In this document: piece after piece, positions 58,321-64,000 of the stretch
Layout of the letters: each line of letters opens with the position of its first letter
Numbering within the stretch: position 1 is the first letter of the stretch
Assembly (NCBI RefSeq): GCF_001008165.2
Contig: NZ_CP011452.2
Location: forward strand, 1,054,001-1,118,000
Origin: Croceibacterium atlanticum
GTDB taxonomy: Bacteria > Pseudomonadota > Alphaproteobacteria > Sphingomonadales > Sphingomonadaceae
Reading direction: 5' to 3'
Length of the DNA: 64,000 nucleotides
Notes under the pieces: generated by a model
Told to the model about the DNA's origin: nothing
Databases searched by the model: none
Seen by the model: the letters and a program-made list of their open reading frames with translations, nothing else
Made by a program: the position numbers and the translations under genes

Positions 58321-59925
58321 ATGAGCTCCAGTTCCCCCCTCACAGTTGCTTTTCACGGCGCCGCGCGAACGGTGACAGGATCATGCATGGAGTTTTCGCA
58401 TCGGGGTAAGTCCATCCTCGTCGATTGCGGCATGTTCCAGGGAAGTCGCTCGCTGGAAAACCTCAATATGGAGGATTTTGCCTTCGCGCCGGGCAAGCTG
58501 GATGCCGTCATCCTCAGCCATGCCCATATCGATCACAGCGGGCTTCTGCCAAAGCTGGTGGCCGAGGGGTACAAGGGGCCGATCTGGTGCACGGGCCCGA
58601 CACGTGACCTGCTCGAATTCATGCTCGCCGATGCCGGGCGCATCCAGGAATCGGAAACCGAACGGCGCAATCGGCGGCGCGACCGCGCGGGGGAAGATCC
58701 GTTCGAACCGATCTATACCGAACAGGATGCGCTGGCGGCCTGGGAACAGTGCAAACCCGTACCGCTGGAAGAATGGTTCGAACCGGCACCGGGCGTTCGC
58801 GCCCGCCTGTGGAATGCCGGACATATTCTCGGCTCCGCCTCGGTCGAACTGGAATGCGAAGGGACAAGGGTGATGTGTTCGGGCGATCTGGGCCCGGAAA
58901 ACAAGGCCTTCCAGCCCGATCCCGAAGGACCATCGGGTTTCGATCACGTGATCTGCGAAACCACATATGGCGACCGGGAGAGGGAACGGATTTCGCTCGA
59001 GCAGAGGCGCAAATTGCTGGAGGTGGAAGTCAATGCGGCGATTGCCCGTGGCGGCAATCTCGTCATCCCAGCCTTCGCCCTTGAACGAGCGCAGGAACTA
59101 CTGCTCGACCTGGCCTTCCTGTTGCAGGAGGGTGCCATTCCCAAGGTGCGGATATTCCTGGATTCACCGCTGGCGAACAGGGTCACTGGCGTATTCGGCC
59201 GCTATGCCCACGAGCTTGAGGACACTGGCGGCAGGAACATCTTTGAACATCCGTCCTTCCACTTCACCACGGATGTGAGCGAATCGATCAAGCTCAATTC
59301 CGTATCCGGCGCAGTCATCATCGCTGCTTCGGGAATGTGCGAGGCCGGGCGCATACGCCACCACCTGAAACACAATCTGCACCGGCGGGAATCGACCGTT
59401 CTATTCGTCGGATATCAGGCAGAGGGAACGCTTGGGCGGGTCATTCTGGAAGGGGCGCAAACCGTGCGCATTTCCGGGGCGGATGTCCGCGTGCGGGCAC
59501 AAATCCGCCGCATCGATTCCTATTCCGCCCATGCCGACAAGGGCGAATTGCTGACATGGATGGAAGAACGCCAGCCGGTGAGCGGGAGCCTGTTCCTCTG
59601 CCATGGCGAGCCCGGCGCGCTGGAAGGGATGCGCCGCGAATTGCAGAAACGGCACCGGGAACAGTCCGTGCGCGTGCCGCAAATCGGGGAAGTCTATTCG
59701 CTGCCCGCCGGCGAACCGGCAAAGCGCCTGGCCACCGGCCGCAGCGATATCCAGGACGTAGTCGGCAGGGACTGGCAGAATGCCTATGCCGAATTCGCCA
59801 CTTCGCTGAAGACAAGGCTTTCTGAAATCCGCGACGAGGAACGCCGGATGGCCGCGCTGAAACAGATGCGCGGCGTGCTGGATTCCTATGCCGAACACCG
59901 GGCAAGGAAGGGCAAGCAGGATTGA
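58321..59925 (+). CDS. metallo-beta-lactamase/beta-CASP RNA-processing enzyme
   Basis: The 534-residue protein is related to CPSF-73/RNase J-like exonucleases. The metallo-beta-lactamase core shows HGAARTVTGSCM, the zinc motif SHAHIDHSG and GSASVELE…CSGDLG. The beta-CASP part has CETTYGDRER, IPAFALERAQELLL and SGMCEAGRIRHHLKHNL, and SYSAHAD closes the site. A C-terminal ~70-residue basic tail may bind RNA. Substrates are unknown; bacterial members process or degrade RNA. Confidence 0.92.
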   Translation: MSSSSPLTVAFHGAARTVTGSCMEFSHRGKSILVDCGMFQGSRSLENLNMEDFAFAPGKLDAVILSHAHIDHSGLLPKLVAEGYKGPIWCTGPTRDLLEFMLADAGRIQESETERRNRRRDRAGEDPFEPIYTEQDALAAWEQCKPVPLEEWFEPAPGVRARLWNAGHILGSASVELECEGTRVMCSGDLGPENKAFQPDPEGPSGFDHVICETTYGDRERERISLEQRRKLLEVEVNAAIARGGNLVIPAFALERAQELLLDLAFLLQEGAIPKVRIFLDSPLANRVTGVFGRYAHELEDTGGRNIFEHPSFHFTTDVSESIKLNSVSGAVIIAASGMCEAGRIRHHLKHNLHRRESTVLFVGYQAEGTLGRVILEGAQTVRISGADVRVRAQIRRIDSYSAHADKGELLTWMEERQPVSGSLFLCHGEPGALEGMRRELQKRHREQSVRVPQIGEVYSLPAGEPAKRLATGRSDIQDVVGRDWQNAYAEFATSLKTRLSEIRDEERRMAALKQMRGVLDSYAEHRARKGKQD

Positions 59926-59962
59926 AGCCAGGCCGCTTCCCGACCCCGGAACAGGGATGCAG

Positions 59963-60565
59963 CTATTTCGCCGCGAAAAGCAGCCGCCCGCTTCCCAGCC
60001 GGTCAAGAACCGTGCCGATCGTCCGCTGTTCCACGGTGAAACAGCCAAGGCTGCGCCCCACCCGGCCGTGCCGGTCCGCCATTGTGCGGTCCACATAGTC
60101 CGCGCCATGGATCACGATCGCACGATCGAAAGCGGCATCGTTCTGCGGTTCCAGCCCGTGCAGGCGGCGCGAACGCCCATGCTTGCCGTAATAGGCCGCT
60201 CCGGTGAGGAATGCCCCTTCGGACGATGCATTGGATCCGGGGCGGTTGGAAAAGCGCTGCACCATCCCGGTATTGGCCGGATCGGATCCGCGGCCATGGG
60301 CGACGAACAGGGATTCCACGATGCGGCCATTGCCGGCATCCACGATGTGAAAGCGCATTTCCCCCGACTTCGCGGCAAAATCCACGATACCGAAAGTATC
60401 GCGATGCTTGATGCGGGAGCCATGCCGATCAAGAGCAGCCATTGCCTGCGACAGATGAGGGGGGCGATTGGCAAGTCTGGGCGCGGCAAAGGCGCGCGGC
60501 GCAGCAACAAGGGAAACACCCGCAGCAAGCGACGCACCGATAAAGCGCCGACGGTCAAAAGTCAT
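59963..60565 (-). CDS. periplasmic L,D-transpeptidase (YkuD_2-like) with Tat-type signal
   Basis: The 200-residue protein begins MTFDRRRFIGASLAAGVSL, a probable twin-arginine signal. The catalytic part has VIHGADYV and GRSLGCFTV, with the Cys nucleophile in the SLGC motif, as in the murein L,D-transpeptidase catalytic-domain family. These enzymes make 3-3 cross-links or anchor proteins to peptidoglycan. It is divergent from a larger L,D-transpeptidase across a 77-base AT-rich gap. Confidence 0.86.
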   Translation of the reverse strand: MTFDRRRFIGASLAAGVSLVAAPRAFAAPRLANRPPHLSQAMAALDRHGSRIKHRDTFGIVDFAAKSGEMRFHIVDAGNGRIVESLFVAHGRGSDPANTGMVQRFSNRPGSNASSEGAFLTGAAYYGKHGRSRRLHGLEPQNDAAFDRAIVIHGADYVDRTMADRHGRVGRSLGCFTVEQRTIGTVLDRLGSGRLLFAAK

Positions 60566-60577
60566 AACACGATCCCG

Positions 60578-60601
60578 ATACTTAGTGTTTTTTATAAGTA
60601 T
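60578..60601. promoter_or_regulatory. inverted repeat in the shared L,D-transpeptidase promoter region
   Basis: ATACTTA (60578–60584) and TAAGTAT (60595–60601) are perfect 7-bp arms around 10 bases, in the 77-base gap between divergent L,D-transpeptidase genes. It is a possible shared operator. Confidence 0.4.
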
Positions 60602-60642
60602 TGAGCAGATAACCCAACGTTACCAAGGTAGGCATCATTCTC

Positions 60643-61788
60643 GTGAAAAAAAGTATATTGATGACTGTCGCCATGACTCTTGCCCTTCTGGCGGCACCGC
60701 TGCAAGCCAGCGCCCCCGCCTGGGGCCACGGGGAAATTGCCACGCTGAAACGCTGGATATCGGCCGCACCGCTGGATGCCCTGCCGGTATTACCCACCGA
60801 TCGTCTCGATGCAGCCACCACCGCGGGGGATGCCGACGCCATGGAAACACAGGCCACTTCACTCGCCCTGCGGTTGGCCCGGATGCATCTTCTCGGCTCC
60901 GCCAGCGTCGCCGAACGTAGCGGCTGGAACATTAATGATACCGACAAGGAAATGGATCTGGAGCCGCTCCTGGCCGCCGCGGTGGAGAATGGCACGCTGG
61001 ATGCGTTCTTCGCCACTTTGCGTCCGCGCCACCAGGAATATTCCGCACTGAAATCGGCCTATGCGAAAGAACCGGACGAGGCGAAGCGCACCACGATCGG
61101 CCGCAATATGGAGCGCTGGCGCTGGCTACCCCGATCGCTGGGCGGCAATTACGTGATGGTCAATCTGCCCAAATTCGAAGCCTATCTCTGGCGCGATGGC
61201 ATGAAGGCCGGAGCCTGGCCGGTCATCGTGGGCAAGACCAGCACGCCCAGCGTCGTTTTCGACACCACGATTACCGGAGTGACGCTCAACCCGTGGTGGG
61301 AAATCCCGGCCAGCATCGTGCGGGAAAGCATCGGCAGCCTGGTCCGGCGCAATCCCGCCCTCGCCCGGTCGCGGGGCTATGTCTGGAACGATGGCCGCTA
61401 TCGCCAGAAGCCGGGGCCCAACAATGCCCTCGGTCAGATGAAGCTCGTCATGCCCAATCCTTACAGCATCTATATGCACGATACGCCGAACAAGAATCTC
61501 TTCGCAGAGGATGTTCGCGCCTTCAGCCATGGCTGCATCCGCACGGGAGACGCCATCGGCTATGCCGCGACATTGCTGCAGGGCGTAAAATCGCGCGAGG
61601 AAGTCGACGCGATCGTGGAATCGGGCGTAACCACGACGCTGGATCTTGCGCGCCCGCTGCCAATCTATGTCGTCTATTTTACCGCTGTGGCCGATGGGCA
61701 AGGCGGCGTGGAAACACTGCGTGATCTCTATAACCGGGACCGCCGCATCTCCGTTCCGCCGCCGGTCACCGGATGCGGGCAGGAATGA
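60643..61788 (+). CDS. L,D-transpeptidase, YcbB/LdtD-like (GTG start)
   Basis: The 381-residue exported protein has a signal peptide (MKKSILMTVAMTLALLAAPLQASA), an N-terminal scaffold region (RHQEYSALKSAYAKEP) and a YkuD catalytic domain with MHDTPNKNLF and FSHGCIRTGD, the nucleophile being Cys298. It is shorter than E. coli YcbB (~600) and lacks a separate peptidoglycan-binding domain. The start is GTG 60643; ATG 60661 would shorten the signal peptide by six residues. Confidence 0.92.
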   Translation: MKKSILMTVAMTLALLAAPLQASAPAWGHGEIATLKRWISAAPLDALPVLPTDRLDAATTAGDADAMETQATSLALRLARMHLLGSASVAERSGWNINDTDKEMDLEPLLAAAVENGTLDAFFATLRPRHQEYSALKSAYAKEPDEAKRTTIGRNMERWRWLPRSLGGNYVMVNLPKFEAYLWRDGMKAGAWPVIVGKTSTPSVVFDTTITGVTLNPWWEIPASIVRESIGSLVRRNPALARSRGYVWNDGRYRQKPGPNNALGQMKLVMPNPYSIYMHDTPNKNLFAEDVRAFSHGCIRTGDAIGYAATLLQGVKSREEVDAIVESGVTTTLDLARPLPIYVVYFTAVADGQGGVETLRDLYNRDRRISVPPPVTGCGQE

Positions 61789-61815
61789 ATATCCGCGCCC
61801 GACTGCAACCGCCGA

Positions 61816-62973
61816 TCACCTGCGTATGGAAATCGGATCCCCATCTTCCAGCGCATTTCCGGGATTTAGGATCACCGTCTCGCCTTCATCCAGGCCGGAA
61901 AGGACTTCGGCGAATTCGTCATTGAGATGGCCAATGACTATTTCCCGTTCGCGCGCCCGGCCACCATCATCGACGAATACCCGCCATTCGCCATCTCCGC
62001 CGCGAAACATGGCCCCTATTGGCAGGCGCAATGCGTCATCGCTGCTCCACAATATGATCGTGGCGTCGATCTGATAGCCATGCCCCAGACGCGCGGCAGC
62101 TGAACGCGATGCTTCGGTGAAGCTGATGATGACATTCACCCGCTGCTCTTCAATACCGAGTGCCGAGATCTTCAGCCGGCCGAACGGTTCGATCCGTTCC
62201 ACCCGCCCCATCAATGGTTCAGCCCCGCCCCATTGCGATATCCGCACCGGATCACCCGGCGAAATGCGCACGGCTTCACGGGATAGCAGATCGACAACGG
62301 CCTCTATCCGATCGGGATCGCCAATCGTCATCAGCTGCGTGCCTTCCAGTATCACGCCTTCGCTCTCATTGATGACCGACATGACAGAGCCGCCCGCGGG
62401 CGAATAAACCGGAACCTGCACTGCGCCCGCGGCGGATGGCTGCCCCATGGCGGCCCTTATCCGCGCTGCTTCTGCCCGGCCCTGGGCCAGCGCGCCCTCC
62501 GCAGTCGCCACGCGCGTTCGCGTTGCCTCAAGTTGCGCGCGGGGCAGGAAGCCGCGCCTTGCCAGCTCCTCCGCCCGGGCCAGGTCGCGCCTCGCCTGGC
62601 CAAGCGTGGCCTCTGCCGAACTGACAGAGGCCCGCGCCGCTGCCAGCGCGCCCCGAAGCTCTTCCGCGCTACGCCGATCGAGCGGCGTTGCCGGGCGCCC
62701 GCGCATGGTGGTGATAAGCGCTCCGGGCTCCACCCGGTCGCCCGCTTCCAGCTCTATTCGGTCGAGATAGCCCGTCACCGGGGCTGAAACGACATAATAT
62801 TCCTCGGCCCGCGTCACCCCGTCATCCGTCACGCCGACATGCATCGCTCCGCGCGAGACAGTGGCAACATCGACGGAAAGGGAGGTAGGCCAGAACGCAT
62901 AGACAAACCCGGCCAGCATGATTGCCGCAATCGAAATGGCCCAGCGCCAGCGTTTGAGGAAGTGAAGCATCAT
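61816..62973 (-). CDS. HlyD-type periplasmic adaptor (membrane fusion protein)
   Basis: The 385-residue protein has one N-terminal membrane anchor (about 11–28), a lipoyl/beta-barrel core (GYLDRIELEAGDRVEPGALI) split by a coiled coil rich in Ala, Arg and Glu (about 100–180), and a C-terminal region with HLNDEFAEVLSGLDEGETVI. The ATG at 62973 overlaps the upstream permease stop (ATGA). It links an ABC permease in the inner membrane to export across the envelope; the substrate is unknown. Confidence 0.92.
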   Translation of the reverse strand: MMLHFLKRWRWAISIAAIMLAGFVYAFWPTSLSVDVATVSRGAMHVGVTDDGVTRAEEYYVVSAPVTGYLDRIELEAGDRVEPGALITTMRGRPATPLDRRSAEELRGALAAARASVSSAEATLGQARRDLARAEELARRGFLPRAQLEATRTRVATAEGALAQGRAEAARIRAAMGQPSAAGAVQVPVYSPAGGSVMSVINESEGVILEGTQLMTIGDPDRIEAVVDLLSREAVRISPGDPVRISQWGGAEPLMGRVERIEPFGRLKISALGIEEQRVNVIISFTEASRSAAARLGHGYQIDATIILWSSDDALRLPIGAMFRGGDGEWRVFVDDGGRAREREIVIGHLNDEFAEVLSGLDEGETVILNPGNALEDGDPISIRR

Positions 62974-64000
62974 TCCCGCGCCTTCAGAACGCGCACCATG
63001 TCCAGCCGCATCACGCGCAACGCCACCAGCGCCGCCGTTGCCAGGGCCGCCAGCAATATGACGACAGTTGCATAGCCAAAGGATGCCCATGTGGGCGCAA
63101 AAGGAAGGCGGAACAATTCGGAACTGAACATCGCGATGGTCAATTGCGCCAGCCAGTAACCGATAACCCCGCCTAGCGGCACGGACGCAAGGACCAGAAT
63201 TGCCAGTTCACCGATCAGGATCAGCCCCACCTCACTACGCTGATAGCCGAGGACGCGCAGAGTGGCGAGTTCGTGCGAACGCTCGGAAAACAGGATCCTG
63301 GCGCTGTTATACACCACCCCCACCGCAATCGCCGAAGCGAAGGCAATGTAGAAGGACATCATCGTGAAGATGTTTTCGTCAATCATCTCCTCGAAAAGAT
63401 CCATCGCCGCGCTCCGTTCGGTCACGCCCAGCACAACCGGCATCTGCCTGAGTTCGGCAAGGATATTGTCGCGCGCGGCCGGATCGATCAGCAGAAGGGC
63501 CGACCCGACCGGCGCCGCATCGCGTGCAAGGGCGAGCAGAGTGCGCTCGGCGGCATAGGCGTTGGCGCCGATGAATTCATCCACCACGCTTGCAACGGGC
63601 AAGCTCATCTCGGTCCGGTGACCACCCAAGACTTCGACATACAGCCTGTCTCCCGTATCGACGGCAAGCTGGTCGGCAAGCTGCCGGCTTAGCATCAGCC
63701 CGGATACTGGCATCGCAATCTCCCCGCCGCCACTATCGATGCGGGCCGTCAGCCATGCCTGCGCAGGAGCGCCCTGTATTGCGGTGCGCTCCGTCCGGTT
63801 TCCGTTGGACAGCCGTACCGGGATATCCCTTCTGCCTTCCACGCGCATCACACCGGGAATCTGCGCAATTTCATACAGGACATCTTCATTGCGCGCTTCG
63901 GTAAAACTCACGGTCAGATCCTGGCGCTGCGCCCGCGAGAAATAGGATTCGAGCATGTAATTCGTGGAATCCATGAACTGCATGGTCGTGAACAGCAGGC
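62970..64000 (-). CDS. FtsX-like ABC transporter permease (5' end outside window)
   Basis: At least 340 residues are visible, reading in from beyond the right edge. A large periplasmic MacB-like region (about 30–200) precedes three membrane spans: MMSFYIAFASAIAVGVVYNSA, VGLILIGELAILVLASVPL and YATVVILLAALATAALV. SERSHELATLRVLGY is the FtsX signature. It is DevC/MacB-like. The ATPase gene is not in the window. Coupled to the HlyD gene by a 4-base overlap. Confidence 0.9.
   Translation of the reverse strand, partial: LLFTTMQFMDSTNYMLESYFSRAQRQDLTVSFTEARNEDVLYEIAQIPGVMRVEGRRDIPVRLSNGNRTERTAIQGAPAQAWLTARIDSGGGEIAMPVSGLMLSRQLADQLAVDTGDRLYVEVLGGHRTEMSLPVASVVDEFIGANAYAAERTLLALARDAAPVGSALLLIDPAARDNILAELRQMPVVLGVTERSAAMDLFEEMIDENIFTMMSFYIAFASAIAVGVVYNSARILFSERSHELATLRVLGYQRSEVGLILIGELAILVLASVPLGGVIGYWLAQLTIAMFSSELFRLPFAPTWASFGYATVVILLAALATAALVALRVMRLDMVRVLKARE

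Overview
The window is chromosomal DNA of a GC-rich alphaproteobacterium, most probably a member of the Sphingomonadales. The evidence is the run infA–maf–short RNase E/G–yacG–tRNA-Phe, two very large TonB-dependent receptors, an UrcA-family secreted protein, a cobaltochelatase-type CobS, a LigAB-type ring-cleavage dioxygenase and a lignostilbene-dioxygenase-type carotenoid oxygenase. I saw no rRNA, CRISPR array, prophage, integrase or insertion sequence. The species cannot be named from the sequence alone.

Layout. 1–11.3 kb: the 3' part of an autotransporter with near-identical 192-bp repeats, truA, a class A penicillin-binding protein, an isolated cobS, an HxlR regulator divergent from a GST/DUF1428 pair, a J-domain protein, and a bolA–GST–pirin operon. 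11.3–26 kb: urcA, a DUF2332 protein, hisG–hisD–nusB, an S1/P1 nuclease, thiL, the proton-pumping pyrophosphatase hppA, an acyltransferase/JmjC-like cupin pair, tesB, uvrC and an HI0933-type flavoprotein. 26–34.3 kb: a TonB-dependent receptor with an unusual Gly/Pro-rich insert, infA–maf–RNase–yacG–tRNA-Phe, then fnrL, ompW and hemN. Two matching FNR/FixK-type anaeroboxes lie between ompW and hemN.

34.3–40.5 kb is the aromatic-catabolism region. It holds a lignostilbene-type dioxygenase with its own perfect 12-bp palindromic operator, ligBA, a divergent MFS transporter and a DUF1932 dehydrogenase, followed by uppP. Stilbene cleavage would give aromatic aldehydes, and LigAB-type enzymes open catecholic rings, so the region could link side-chain cleavage to ring fission; the true substrate is unknown. 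40.5–51.6 kb: a second large TonB-dependent receptor, a GNAT, purC, a secreted M16 protease, purS–purQ and a GGDEF–EAL protein. 51.7–57.6 kb: a complete six-gene Mrp/Pha-type cation/proton antiporter operon with fused A and B subunits. 57.8–64 kb: a small conserved unknown, a metallo-beta-lactamase/beta-CASP RNA-processing enzyme, two divergent L,D-transpeptidases, and an HlyD–FtsX export pair cut by the window edge.

Intergenic gaps are all below 300 bp. Many genes are translationally coupled by 1–4 base overlaps, and several probable starts are non-ATG (TTG, GTG, one CTG).
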